In this document: positions 11,219-19,057 of the stretch, one piece after another
Layout of the letters: every line of letters starts with the position of its first letter
Numbering within the stretch: the stretch's first letter is position 1
Source: Streptomyces sp. ICBB 8177
Lineage (GTDB): Bacteria > Actinomycetota > Actinomycetes > Streptomycetales > Streptomycetaceae
NCBI RefSeq assembly: GCF_003144095.1
Contig: NZ_NSKH01000018.1
Span: forward strand, 2,447,541-2,511,540
Reading direction: 5' to 3'
Length of the DNA stretch: 64,000 nt
Notes under the pieces: model-generated
The model's input: the letters and a program-made list of their open reading frames with translations, nothing else
What the model was told of the DNA's origin: nothing
Database searches by the model: none
Translations under genes and position numbers: made by a program

Positions 11219-12280
11219 GTGATCAGCGCAGCGAAGCACCGCCTCCGGGCGGCCGGGGCGACGGCCGCCGCCGTGGCCCTGGCCGCGCTCTCGGCCCTCG
11301 TTCTCGCCGGCGACACCGGGCACCCGCCCGCGCCCCGGCCCCCGGTCGCCGCCCGGCCGGAACACCGCGCCATGTTCACCGGGTTCACCGGCTCCTACAC
11401 GCCGGACGCCGGGGCCACCGTCGGCACCGGGATGATCGTCTCCATCGTCTTCGACCACCCGGTCGCCGACCGCGCCGCCGTCCAGCGGGCCGTCAGCGTC
11501 CGGGCCACCCCCTACGTGCCGGTGGCCGGGCACTGGTTCGGCGACCGGCGCCTGGACCTGCGGCCGCAGGCGTTCTGGGCTCCCGGCACCCGGGTCGACC
11601 TGCGCCTGCGGCTGCGCGGGGTGCGGGGCGCGCCGCACACCTACGGCACGCAGGACGAGGACGTCGTCTTCCGTGTCGGCCGCGCCCAGACCGACACCGT
11701 GGACACCGACGCCCACACCCTGACCGTGCGACGCGGCGACCAGGTCGTGCGCACCCTCGCGGTCAGCGCGGGCGGCCCGCAGCACGCCACGTACGACGGG
11801 CTGATGGTGATCAGCGAGAAGTTCCCGGTGACCCGGATGAACGGCTCGACGGTCGGCTTCGGCGGGGAGTACGACATCCCGGACGTGCCGCACGCGATGC
11901 GCCTGACCGACTCGGGCACCTTCCTGCACGGCAACTACTGGTCGCCGCCCGGGGTCTTCGGCACCGCCAACACCAGCCACGGCTGCGTCGGCCTGCGCGA
12001 CGTCAAGGGCGGCGGCGCGCACACCCCGGCGGGCTGGCTGTACGCCAACTCCCTGATCGGCGACGTCGTCGAGGTGACCGGGGGCCACGGCGGCCCCGTC
12101 GCGCCCGACAACGGACTCGGCGGCTGGAACATGCCGTGGTGGCGCTGGACCGGCGAGCCCGCCCCCCGGCACCGTACCTCCGCGTCCGCCCAGGCCCACG
12201 CCTCCGCCGCGTCCGCCCAGGCCCACGCCTCCGCCGCGCCCACCCGCCCCGCGGCGACGGCTTTTGCTACGCAACGGTGA
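11219..12280 (+). CDS. Secreted L,D-transpeptidase (YkuD), paralogue 1
   Basis: Peptidoglycan 3-3 cross-linking enzyme, 353 residues, GTG start. An N-terminal hydrophobic segment (residues ~12-31, ending LVLAGDT) acts as signal peptide or anchor; there is no lipobox Cys. One bacterial Ig-like domain (about 45-145, containing HWFGDRRLDLRP) precedes the YkuD domain with catalytic His237 in FLHGNYW and Cys256 in NTSHGCVGLRD, the 19-residue spacing seen in actinobacterial Ldts. The C-terminal tail has a tandem ASAQAHASAA repeat, encoded by duplicated DNA at about 12178-12235. Paralogue of the next gene, but lacking its lipobox and its first Ig domain. Confidence 0.88.
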   Translation: MISAAKHRLRAAGATAAAVALAALSALVLAGDTGHPPAPRPPVAARPEHRAMFTGFTGSYTPDAGATVGTGMIVSIVFDHPVADRAAVQRAVSVRATPYVPVAGHWFGDRRLDLRPQAFWAPGTRVDLRLRLRGVRGAPHTYGTQDEDVVFRVGRAQTDTVDTDAHTLTVRRGDQVVRTLAVSAGGPQHATYDGLMVISEKFPVTRMNGSTVGFGGEYDIPDVPHAMRLTDSGTFLHGNYWSPPGVFGTANTSHGCVGLRDVKGGGAHTPAGWLYANSLIGDVVEVTGGHGGPVAPDNGLGGWNMPWWRWTGEPAPRHRTSASAQAHASAASAQAHASAAPTRPAATAFATQR

Positions 12281-12317
12281 CAATCCCGTGGCCGTCGGCT
12301 CATCGGCCATGTGATTG
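12281..12317 (+). terminator. Inverted repeat after first L,D-transpeptidase
   Basis: A 14-nt imperfect inverted repeat (12281-12294 with 12304-12317, 12 matches, 9-nt loop) begins directly at the stop codon. It is followed by a second perfect repeat GATCCCC-GG-GGGGATC at 12348-12363. These separate the two paralogous genes and probably end or attenuate the first transcript. Confidence 0.5.
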
Positions 12318-12422
12318 TGTGAGAACCCTGTGAGGGCCAAGTGACGTGATCCCCGGGGGGATCGGCACGACGCCGACCGGGCAGTTATGTGGGCGACGGT
12401 TCGCGCGAGGGGAGTGCAGAGG

Positions 12423-13640
12423 GTGAAGCGGATAGGTACGGCGGCGTCCGGGGCCCGGCGGGGTCTGCTGGCGGGGGCGGTCGGCGCGATACTGCTGCTG
12501 GCCACCGCGTGTGGCGGCCACGGCGGCACCGGTTCCGGCGCGGGGAGCTCCGGCGAGTCGGCCGCCAAGACCTCGCAGGCCGTGGTCACCGTCCTGCCGC
12601 GGGACGGCGCGACCGACGTCGCCACCAGCGGGGCCCTGAAGGTGACGGCCGCGCACGGCAGGCTCACCCAGGTCGAGGTCAAGGACGGCAAGGGCACCGA
12701 GGTGCCGGGGAAGGTCACCCCCGACGGCACCGGCTGGACGCCCGACTCCCACCTCGCCGTCTCCACCAAATACACGGTCGACGCGGTCGCCAAGGACGAC
12801 CAGGGGCGCCAGTCGGCCAAGCACGCCACGTTCACCACGGTCGTGCCGAAGGACTCCTTCATCGGCTTCTTCACCCCCGACGACGGCACCACGGTCGGCG
12901 TCGGCACCGAGGTCTCCCTCAGCTTCAACCGGCCGATCGACGACACCAAGGCGGTCGAGGACGGCATCAAGGTGACCGCCTCGCCCTCCGTCCCGGTCGT
13001 CGGCCACTGGTTCGGGAACCAGCGCATCGACTTCCGCCCGGAGAACTACTGGGCGCCGGGCACCAAGGTCACGCTCAGCCTGCGCCTGGACGGCGTCCAG
13101 TCCGCCCCCGGCGTCTACGGCAGCCAGAGCAAGGACGTCCACTTCACCATCGGCCGCAACCAGGTCAGCTACGTGGACGCCTCGACCCACGAGATGCGGG
13201 TCACCCAGAACGGGCAGACGATCAAGACCATCCCGATCTCCGCGGGCAGCCCCGAACACACCACGTACAACGGCAGGATGGTGATCAGCGAGAAGGACCC
13301 GATCACCCGGATGAACGGCTCGACGGTCGGTTTCGGCGGCGAGTACGACATCCCGGACGTGCCGCACGCGATGCGCCTGACCCAGTCCGGCACCTTCATC
13401 CACGGCAACTACTGGGGCGCCGACTCGGTCTTCGGCAGCGAGAACACCAGCCACGGCTGCGTGGGCCTGCGCGACGAGAAGGGCGGCGGCGAGAACGGCA
13501 CGCCCGCCGCGTGGTTCTACGACCACTCGATGATCGGCGACGTGGTGGTGGTCTCCAACTCCCACGACCACACCGTCGCCCCCGACAACGGCTTCAACGG
13601 CTGGAACATGCCGTGGTCGCAGTGGACCGCCGGCCAGTAG
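12423..13640 (+). CDS. Lipoprotein L,D-transpeptidase (YkuD), paralogue 2
   Basis: 405-residue lipoprotein: basic N-terminus, hydrophobic stretch and lipobox LLATAC-G place it on the outer face of the membrane. Two Ig-like domains (about 50-135 and 140-235) precede the YkuD domain with catalytic His327 in FIHGNYW and Cys346 in NTSHGCVGLRD. This is the LdtMt2-like architecture of actinobacteria. GTG at 12423 is preferred because it has the GAGGGGAG site 8 nt upstream; an in-frame GTG at 12414 sits too close to that site. The catalytic domain is very similar to the preceding gene, pointing to tandem duplication. It makes meso-DAP to meso-DAP cross-links; its specific role is not readable. Confidence 0.92.
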   Translation: MKRIGTAASGARRGLLAGAVGAILLLATACGGHGGTGSGAGSSGESAAKTSQAVVTVLPRDGATDVATSGALKVTAAHGRLTQVEVKDGKGTEVPGKVTPDGTGWTPDSHLAVSTKYTVDAVAKDDQGRQSAKHATFTTVVPKDSFIGFFTPDDGTTVGVGTEVSLSFNRPIDDTKAVEDGIKVTASPSVPVVGHWFGNQRIDFRPENYWAPGTKVTLSLRLDGVQSAPGVYGSQSKDVHFTIGRNQVSYVDASTHEMRVTQNGQTIKTIPISAGSPEHTTYNGRMVISEKDPITRMNGSTVGFGGEYDIPDVPHAMRLTQSGTFIHGNYWGADSVFGSENTSHGCVGLRDEKGGGENGTPAAWFYDHSMIGDVVVVSNSHDHTVAPDNGFNGWNMPWSQWTAGQ

Positions 13641-13664
13641 GCCCCCGCACCCCGCCGCACCGAC

Positions 13665-13694
13665 CGGAACGGCCCGCCCTGGCGGGCCGTTCCG
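13665..13694 (+). terminator. Terminator hairpin after L,D-transpeptidase 2
   Basis: Inverted repeat with 14-bp arms, core GGAACGGCCCGCC-CT-GGCGGGCCGTTCC, directly downstream of the stop codon and just before the -10 box of the next gene. Confidence 0.75.
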
Positions 13695-13707
13695 CGTTCC
13701 CGGGCGC

Positions 13708-13713
13708 TACGGT
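13708..13713 (+). promoter_or_regulatory. Leaderless-type -10 box of enoyl-CoA hydratase gene
   Basis: TACGGT lies 6 nt before the ATG at 13720, with no ribosome-binding site between. Placement predicts transcription from the A of the start codon. Confidence 0.5.
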
Positions 13714-13719
13714 CACCCC

Positions 13720-14487
13720 ATGACTGTTCACCTTGAGGCCGCCGACGGGGTCGGCGTCATCCGCCTGGACCGCCCGCCGATGAACGCGCTGGACGCCGCC
13801 ACCCAGGACGCCCTGCGCGACGCGGCCACCGAGTGCGCCCGCCGCGACGACGTGCGGGCCGTCGTCGTGTGGGGCGGGGAGAAGGTGTTCGCGGCCGGCG
13901 CGGACATCAAGGAGATGCAGGCGATGGGCTACGAGGAGATGGCCCTGCGCTCCCGCGAGCTCCAGGACTCCTTCACCGCCGTCGCCCGCATCCCCAAGCC
14001 CGTCGTCGCCGCCGTCACCGGCTACGCGCTGGGCGGCGGCTGCGAGCTGGCGCTGTGCGCCGACATCCGCGTCGCCGCCGAGAACGCCAGGCTCGGCCAG
14101 CCGGAGATCCTGCTCGGGCTGATCCCCGGCGCGGGCGGCACCCAGCGGCTGGCCCGCCTGGTCGGCCCGGCGAAGGCCAAGGACCTGATCTTCACCGGCC
14201 GCCAGGTCAAGGCCGACGAGGCGCTCGCCATCGGCCTGGTGGACCGGGTCGTCCCGGCGGAGAAGGTCTTCGAGGAGGCGCACGCATGGGCCGCGCGGCT
14301 GGCCAAGGGCCCGGCGCTGGCGCTGCGGGCCGCCAAGGAGGCGGTGGACGTGGGTCTGGAGACCGACCTGGAGACGGGCCTGGCCGTCGAACGCGGCCTG
14401 TTCGCCGGGCTGTTCGCCACCCAGGACCGCGAGACCGGGATGCGCAGCTTCGTGGAGGAGGGCCCGGGCAAGGCCAAGTTCGCCTGA
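13720..14487 (+). CDS. Enoyl-CoA hydratase/isomerase family protein
   Basis: Crotonase-fold enzyme of 255 residues that would hydrate 2-enoyl-CoA in fatty-acid oxidation. The oxyanion-hole segment FAAGADIKEM, the GYALGGGCELALCAD block with the first catalytic Glu, and the second catalytic Glu in GQPEILLGLIPGAGGTQRL are all present, so hydratase activity rather than a non-catalytic relative is likely. The C-terminal GPALALRAAKEAV and SFVEEGPGKAKF segments are standard. It sits alone between a terminator and a structured intergenic region. Exact acyl chain preference cannot be told. Confidence 0.9.
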   Translation: MTVHLEAADGVGVIRLDRPPMNALDAATQDALRDAATECARRDDVRAVVVWGGEKVFAAGADIKEMQAMGYEEMALRSRELQDSFTAVARIPKPVVAAVTGYALGGGCELALCADIRVAAENARLGQPEILLGLIPGAGGTQRLARLVGPAKAKDLIFTGRQVKADEALAIGLVDRVVPAEKVFEEAHAWAARLAKGPALALRAAKEAVDVGLETDLETGLAVERGLFAGLFATQDRETGMRSFVEEGPGKAKFA

Positions 14488-14499
14488 ACGCGGCCGCCT

Positions 14500-14505
14500 T
14501 ACGCT
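14500..14505 (+). promoter_or_regulatory. Possible leaderless -10 box in the gap after the hydratase
   Basis: TACGCT lies 7 nt before a GTG at 14513 in the gap between the hydratase and the ATP-binding protein gene. It has the same arrangement as the leaderless promoters elsewhere in the window, and so suggests a transcript covering the repeats and hairpin downstream. Confidence 0.35.
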
Positions 14506-14512
14506 CGTGTGG

Positions 14513-14563
14513 GTGACGGAAACGGTGGCGAAGTGGTCGCGGATGCCCTTAAACAGGCCTTAA
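14513..14563 (+). CDS. Possible leaderless micro-ORF (16 codons)
   Basis: GTG directly at the predicted transcription start opens a 16-residue frame, VTETVAKWSRMPLNRP, ending TAA at 14561. It contains one TTA leucine codon (rare in Streptomyces, read by the bldA tRNA) inside the first CCTTAA repeat. It could be a leader peptide or chance; the only support is promoter placement and the unusual codon. An overlapping frame from 14509 also stays open to 14574. No homology is claimed. Confidence 0.2.
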   Translation: MTETVAKWSRMPLNRP

Positions 14564-14574
14564 AACAACCTTAA
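14547..14574 (+). repeat. Three CCTTAA direct repeats with 11-bp period
   Basis: CCTTAA occurs at 14547, 14558 and 14569, exactly 11 bp apart, making an AT-rich island in very GC-rich DNA. An 11-bp direct-repeat period is the binding geometry of OmpR-type winged-helix regulators and SARPs in Streptomyces. No known box consensus matches exactly. Confidence 0.6.
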
Positions 14575-14744
14575 GGAACTCCGTTTCCCGGCCGGCTCGT
14601 CACCGCCCGTCGGTGGGTGATCACAGCAGGTCAGTGCGCTCATCACGGTGAACGCCCCGCTCAGGGCCCGGGAGCGGTGCCCGGCGGGCGTGGCCGGTAA
14701 CCGCCCCGTCCGGGCGGCCGGTTCCTCCGCTTCGGGCCCCAAGG

Positions 14745-14787
14745 CCTTCCTGACCGGCCATCATGAACTCATGGCCGGTCAGGGAGG
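14745..14787 (+). promoter_or_regulatory. 17-bp inverted repeat covering the start of the ATP-binding gene
   Basis: Arms 14745-14761 and 14771-14787 pair as CCTTCCTGACCGGCCAT / ATGGCCGGTCAGGGAGG: 13 consecutive perfect pairs next to the loop, then one G-U and three more pairs. The 9-nt loop is CATGAACTC. The first base of the right arm is the A of the annotated ATG, so in RNA the start codon is buried. It could be a translation switch or a protein operator. Confidence 0.7.
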
Positions 14788-15259
14788 ATCCGAGCAGTCG
14801 CAGGCTTCGGGCGCCACGGCGGTGGCGGTCGCGGGAGCGGTGCCGCACGACACCGGCACCCTCGAACTGCTGGGCAACCCCTCGGTGGAGGAGGTCTGCC
14901 TCACCTCCCGCCCCGAGTCCGCCGCCACCGCCCGCCGCCTCTCCCTCGCGGTGCTGCGTGCCTGGCAGTTGGCGCCGCTGGGCGACACCTGCGAACTGCT
15001 GGTGTCCGAACTCGTCGGCAACGCCGTCCGGCACACCGGTGCCCAGACCTTCGGCCTGCGGATGCTGCGGCGGCGCGGCTGGATCCGGGTCGAGGTCCGC
15101 GACCCCTCCCGGGCCCTGCCGTGCCTGCTGCCGGTACGCGAGCTGGACGTCAGCGGCCGCGGTCTGATGCTGGTGGACCGCCTCTCCGACCGCTGGGGCG
15201 TGGACCTGCTGCCGCGCGGCAAGACCACCTGGTTCGAACTGCGGGCCCTGGAACGCTGA
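14771..15259 (+). CDS. ATP-binding regulatory protein (RsbW/SpoIIAB-like HATPase)
   Basis: Single-domain GHKL ATPase of about 162 residues, a class abundant in Streptomyces as anti-sigma or serine kinase regulators. Visible boxes are N (ELVGNAVRHT), G1 (VRDPS, with the usual Asp) and G2 (SGRGLMLVDRLSDRWG), followed by GKTTWFEL. There is no histidine-kinase phosphoacceptor domain or membrane segment. The start is uncertain: ATG at 14771 lies in a strong hairpin without a ribosome site; in-frame GTG codons at 14822 or 14840 (the latter after GCGGGAG) and an upstream GTG at 14648 are alternatives. No sigma factor or antagonist gene is adjacent, so its partner is unknown. Confidence 0.8.
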   Translation: MAGQGGSEQSQASGATAVAVAGAVPHDTGTLELLGNPSVEEVCLTSRPESAATARRLSLAVLRAWQLAPLGDTCELLVSELVGNAVRHTGAQTFGLRMLRRRGWIRVEVRDPSRALPCLLPVRELDVSGRGLMLVDRLSDRWGVDLLPRGKTTWFELRALER

Positions 15260-15280
15260 CCGCCCGCCGCGGCACCCGGG

Positions 15281-17188
15281 TCAGCCCAGCGTGCTCGCCA
15301 GGCCGATCGGCTTCGGCTCGGTCTGGTGCAGGTCGAACACCAGGACCTCGTTGCCTCCGCGGCGCAGCCACGGCGCCGGGCAGTACAGCCGCCGCTGCGG
15401 GCCGAGTCGCCAGTAGCGGCCCAGGTTGGTGCCGTTGACCCAGACCACGCCCTTGGTCCAGCCCGACAGGTCGAGGTAGGTGTCGGCGGGCTCGTCCAGG
15501 TCGAGCGTGGCGCGGAAGAAGAGGCCGGGGCGGTGCGGGTCGCTCACCTTCGGGCGAAGGCCGCGCACGAACCGCTCGTCCATCGGCAGCAGGTGGGTCT
15601 CCCATCCGGTCAGCGGGTCGCCGCCGGCCAGGGTGACCGACTCCAGGATGCCCTTGCGGTCCACCAGCGCGTGGCCGTAGTTGGTGCGGCCCATGCCCTC
15701 GACCAGGATGTCCAGCACGCAGGCCGCGTCCTGGCCGGCGGGCAGGGTGAGCGGCGCGTTGCCGTTGGTCACGTTCAGGTCGCTCGCCAGGGCGTCCGGG
15801 ATCCGCGGGCGCGAGAAGCCGCCCGCGTAGGCCCCGTCCACGAAGACCGTCGCGTAGTCGTGCACCCAGCGGATGTCCAGGGCGCCGCCCGCGTAGTCCG
15901 CCAGTCGCTTGCGGTACAGCACGAAGCCGGAGTTCTGCCCGTACGTCTCGAACGGCTGCGGGTGCACGGTGTCGGCGGCGGGCAGCGCGGGCGGCAGGTT
16001 GTCCCAGACCGAGGCGAACGGCCGCGGTGTGACCGAGAGTCCGGCAAGCGTCGGCACCGGGTCGGGCACGGCGGGCAGCGGCGCGGACAGGTAGCCGCCG
16101 ATCAGGTCGCGGTAGGTGTCGTAGCGCGGGCCCTTGGCCCCCTGCTCGGTGACGGGGGCGCAGTAGTCGTAGCTGGTGATGTCCGGCTGGTAGTCGCCGG
16201 ACAGGTCGTCGGCGTTGGCGCCCGCGAAGAAGCCGAAGCTGGTGCCGCCGTGGATCATGTAGAGGTTGAACGACACCTTGCCGTCCATCAGCCCCTTCAG
16301 CGTCCCGGAGATGTCGGAGTCGGCGCCCTGGAAGCCGTCGTCGCCCCAGTGCGTCAGCCAGCCCGGATACACCTCGCCGGCCATCGCGGGCACGGAGGGG
16401 AACGCGGTCCGCGCCTGGGCGACGGAGGGCGCGTCGCCCCCGCTGAGCGCGACGGCGCCGCCGGGGACGTTCGTGTGGTTGGCCTCCACCTGCCCGAGAC
16501 CGTCCTCGGTGTAGAACGGGCCGTCCACTCCGGCCTCGATCCACGCCTGGCGGACCTCGGCCAGGTAGGTGGCGTCGTTCCCGTAGGAGCCGTACTCGTT
16601 CTCCACCTGCACCATGAGGACCGGTCCGCCGTTGGCCACGAGCAACGGCCGCACGATCCGGGCGAGTTCACGGACGTAGCGGCGGGCTGCGGCCATGTAG
16701 TGCGGGTCGTCGGCGGCGCGCACCCGCAGTTTGATGTCGGGGTACCGCAGCAGGTACGGCGGGATGCCGCCGAGGTCCCACTCGCCGCACACGTACGGGC
16801 CCGGGCGCAGCAGCACCCACATGCCCTCCTCCTGGCAGATCCGGATGAAGGAGGCGACGTCGCGGCGGTCGGTGCGGAAGTCGAAGACGCCGGGGCGCTC
16901 CTCGACGTAGTTCCACATCACGTACAGCGAGACGGTGTTCATGCCCATCGCCTTCGCCATCCGGACCCGGTGCCGCCAGTACTGAACCGGGATGCGCGCG
17001 GGGTGCATCTCTCCGCTGCGGATCTGGAACGGCTCCCCGTCCAGCAGGAAGGCGCTGCCGTCCGGGGCGAAGGAGAACGCGTGGCCGCCGGGCGACGGCG
17101 CGTTCGCGGCGAAGGCGGTCCCGGCGTTCACCGCCATCGCCGCGACCGGGCTCAGCGCGCTGACCATCAGGAAACGACGTCTGTCCAC
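15281..17188 (-). CDS. Secreted GH35 beta-galactosidase
   Basis: 635-residue glycoside hydrolase family 35 enzyme acting on beta-galactosides outside the cell. The N-terminus MDRRRFLMVSALSPVAAMAV has a twin-Arg motif followed by a hydrophobic stretch and a cleavage-like AFA-A, suggesting Tat export. The GH35 barrel shows IRSGEMHPARIP, VMWNYVEERPG and LRPGPYVCGEWDLGG; acid/base Glu is in VQVENEYGSYG and the nucleophile Glu in MAGEVYPGWLTHWGD. C-terminal jelly-roll domains include VWVNGTNLGRYW. GTG start at 17188 follows GGGGAG. The methyltransferase gene lies upstream on the same strand. Confidence 0.92.
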   Translation of the reverse strand: MDRRRFLMVSALSPVAAMAVNAGTAFAANAPSPGGHAFSFAPDGSAFLLDGEPFQIRSGEMHPARIPVQYWRHRVRMAKAMGMNTVSLYVMWNYVEERPGVFDFRTDRRDVASFIRICQEEGMWVLLRPGPYVCGEWDLGGIPPYLLRYPDIKLRVRAADDPHYMAAARRYVRELARIVRPLLVANGGPVLMVQVENEYGSYGNDATYLAEVRQAWIEAGVDGPFYTEDGLGQVEANHTNVPGGAVALSGGDAPSVAQARTAFPSVPAMAGEVYPGWLTHWGDDGFQGADSDISGTLKGLMDGKVSFNLYMIHGGTSFGFFAGANADDLSGDYQPDITSYDYCAPVTEQGAKGPRYDTYRDLIGGYLSAPLPAVPDPVPTLAGLSVTPRPFASVWDNLPPALPAADTVHPQPFETYGQNSGFVLYRKRLADYAGGALDIRWVHDYATVFVDGAYAGGFSRPRIPDALASDLNVTNGNAPLTLPAGQDAACVLDILVEGMGRTNYGHALVDRKGILESVTLAGGDPLTGWETHLLPMDERFVRGLRPKVSDPHRPGLFFRATLDLDEPADTYLDLSGWTKGVVWVNGTNLGRYWRLGPQRRLYCPAPWLRRGGNEVLVFDLHQTEPKPIGLASTLG

Positions 17189-17272
17189 GGGTGACTCCCC
17201 AGGGGGGTGGGAATTCCGGCGGACCGGACGCTAGTTGAGCGGCCGCGTGTTTGTCTATGATGGATTCAGTGC

Positions 17273-17283
17273 TGATCCGATCA
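17273..17283. promoter_or_regulatory. Palindrome in the beta-galactosidase upstream region
   Basis: TGATC-C-GATCA, a perfect 5-1-5 palindrome in an unusually AT-rich 60-bp stretch (17245-17295) upstream of the beta-galactosidase. The complement strand also carries TTGATC and, about 20 bp on, a TAGACA-like element. This is a candidate promoter with an overlapping operator for sugar-dependent control. Confidence 0.35.
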
Positions 17284-17385
17284 ATTTTGTGCAGCGGTGG
17301 GGAGGTTCGGGGTCTCAGGGATCTTCGGGCCCCACAGGGGTCAGGGCCCGCGGGCATCGGGCGGCCGGGCTCGGAGTGGCTGGGC

Positions 17386-18189
17386 TCAGGGCTTGAGGGC
17401 GACCGCCGCGTAGCTCGCCGCCTCGGTGTCGCTGGCGGTCTCGTCGCCGGGGTCCGGGCGCCAGTGCTGGGTGGGGACGACACCGGGCTCGACGATCCGC
17501 CAGCCGTCGAGGAACCGGGCGAACTCGGCCTGGCTGCGCGCCTGCACGGGCGTGCCCGCCTCGGTGTAGACGCGCACCACCCGAGCGGTCTCCTGCGGTG
17601 CGAAGTCCGCGGTGACGTGCGTCATCGCCAGCGCGCTGCCCGGCGCGAGGGCGTCCTTGAACTCCTGCACGATCTCGTACGCCCCGAGCGCGTCGGGGAC
17701 GAAGTGCAGCAGCGCGTTCAGGCTGAGCGCCACCGGCTGTGTCAGGTCCAGCGTCTCCTTCAGCCGGGTGTCCGACAGCACGGACTGCGGGCTCGTCACA
17801 TCGGCCTGCACGTAGGCGGTCTGGCCCTGTGCGGTGCCGATCAGCAGCGCGCGGGCGTGGGCCAGCACGATGGGGTCGTTGTCCGCGTAGACCACGCGGG
17901 CGGCCGGGTCGGTGTCCTGGGCGACCTCGTGCAGGTTCGGTGAGGTGGGGATGCCGGTGCCGACGTCCAGGAACTGGCCGATGCCCGCCCGCGCCAGCAT
18001 CCTCGTCGAGCGGTGCATGAAGGCCCGGTTGACCCGGGCGGCGGTCGGCGCCCAGGGGAACACCGCGATCGCGTGGCCCGCCGCCTCGCGGTCCGCGGCG
18101 AAGTTGGTGACCCCGCCCAGGTAGTAGTCGTACATCCGGGCCGAGTGCGGGCGGTCGACCTCCAGGTCGACCCCGTCGAAGTCCGTCAT
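17386..18189 (-). CDS. SAM-dependent methyltransferase, DUF574 (Methyltransf_19) family
   Basis: 267-residue soluble protein. RPHSARMYDYYLGGVTNFAADREA near the N-terminus is the hallmark of the actinomycete DUF574 family, which is expanded in Streptomyces. The SAM-binding site is seen in FLDVGTGIPTSPNLHEVA, followed by VVYADNDPIVLAHARALL and, later, PVALSLNALLHFVPD. ATG at 18189 follows TTGGGGG and begins directly before the conserved region; an upstream extension in the frame is Pro-rich and discarded. Substrates of this family are generally unknown; many occur near regulatory genes. Confidence 0.87.
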   Translation of the reverse strand: MTDFDGVDLEVDRPHSARMYDYYLGGVTNFAADREAAGHAIAVFPWAPTAARVNRAFMHRSTRMLARAGIGQFLDVGTGIPTSPNLHEVAQDTDPAARVVYADNDPIVLAHARALLIGTAQGQTAYVQADVTSPQSVLSDTRLKETLDLTQPVALSLNALLHFVPDALGAYEIVQEFKDALAPGSALAMTHVTADFAPQETARVVRVYTEAGTPVQARSQAEFARFLDGWRIVEPGVVPTQHWRPDPGDETASDTEAASYAAVALKP

Positions 18190-18430
18190 CGGCTGCCCCC
18201 AAGGTGGTGACGCGGTCGGCCGCACCGGTGGCACGCCGGGTGACGCCGGCGCCGGCGCGGGTGGCGAAGAGCCCCACCATCCTTCCCTGGCGCGAGAGTC
18301 GACAATCTTTCGCATGTCCTGAGCGGATCGTCACCGTGTGTGGTTCGCTTGCACCGGACGGTGTCCGGACCGCTGGGACGGCGGAGGGGGATCCAGTGCG
18401 CCGCGCTGTCGAGCCCGGAAGGCGGAACCT

Positions 18431-19057
18431 GTGCGGACGGACGAGGGCGGACGGCCCGGCGGCGGTCCCCGTGGTCGCGCCCCGGTGCCCGGCGGACGCG
18501 TCGCGGTGCGGGACGCCGGGGCGGCGGCCGACGCGCGGCTGCGGATGACGTTCGAGGCCTTCTGCCGCACCCACGAACGCGCCTGGCTCGGCCTGGCCGA
18601 CGTCAGGCTCGGCAACCGCGCCGACGCCGAACTCGTCGTCGCCGCGGTCGAGCAGGAGTTACAGGCGACCTTCGGGTACGTCCTGGAACAGGCCGTACCC
18701 GCCGCGCACGCCTGGCGGTTGCTCAACCACCACGTCGCCGACTGGGCCGACGGACACGAACTGCGCGTGGAGGCACGCACGTTCGCCGCCGTGCTCACCG
18801 CGTTCGAGGAGCTCACGGGCGTCACGCCGCGCGAGGAGGCGGACGGGGCCGCCCTGTACCGGGCGATCATGGAGCTGTCCGACCGGCAGCGCGACGTCGT
18901 GATCCTCCGCCATGTCCTCGCCCTGGACGACGCCGCCATCGCCGCCTGCCTCGACCGCTCCGAGGGCGCCGTGCGCTCGATCCTGCGGCACGCCCGCGAG
19001 CGGCTGACCCGGCGGCTCGGGACCGAGGGCGCGCCCGGACGCGGGGGCGAGCGGTGA
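18431..19057 (+). CDS. Sigma-70-like (ECF-type) protein with weak region 2
   Basis: 208-residue protein. The C-terminal region 4 is clear: LYRAIMELSDRQRDVVILRHVLALDDAAIAACLDRSEGAVRSILRHARERL is a sigma4 helix-turn-helix (only parts quoted here matter: LSDRQRDVVILRHV and SEGAVRSILRHARERL). The region 2 part, FEAFCRTHERAWLGLADVRLGN, starts well but the usual DAEDxxQExF core reads DAELVVAAVEQELQ, so core-polymerase or -10 contacts may be altered. GTG at 18431 follows GGAAGG. The stop overlaps the next start as GTGA, so the downstream unknown protein is made in step with it. It may be a divergent ECF sigma factor or a DNA-binding derivative. Confidence 0.72.
   Translation: MRTDEGGRPGGGPRGRAPVPGGRVAVRDAGAAADARLRMTFEAFCRTHERAWLGLADVRLGNRADAELVVAAVEQELQATFGYVLEQAVPAAHAWRLLNHHVADWADGHELRVEARTFAAVLTAFEELTGVTPREEADGAALYRAIMELSDRQRDVVILRHVLALDDAAIAACLDRSEGAVRSILRHARERLTRRLGTEGAPGRGGER

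Noticed and set aside
12348-12363. GATCCCC-GG-GGGGATC as a regulator operator for L,D-transpeptidase 2
   Set aside because: It is simple C/G-run symmetry next to a terminator-like repeat; no independent support for an operator.
14648-14770. Upstream start of the RsbW-like protein at GTG 14648
   Set aside because: The added residues have no similarity to the family and no ribosome site precedes the GTG.
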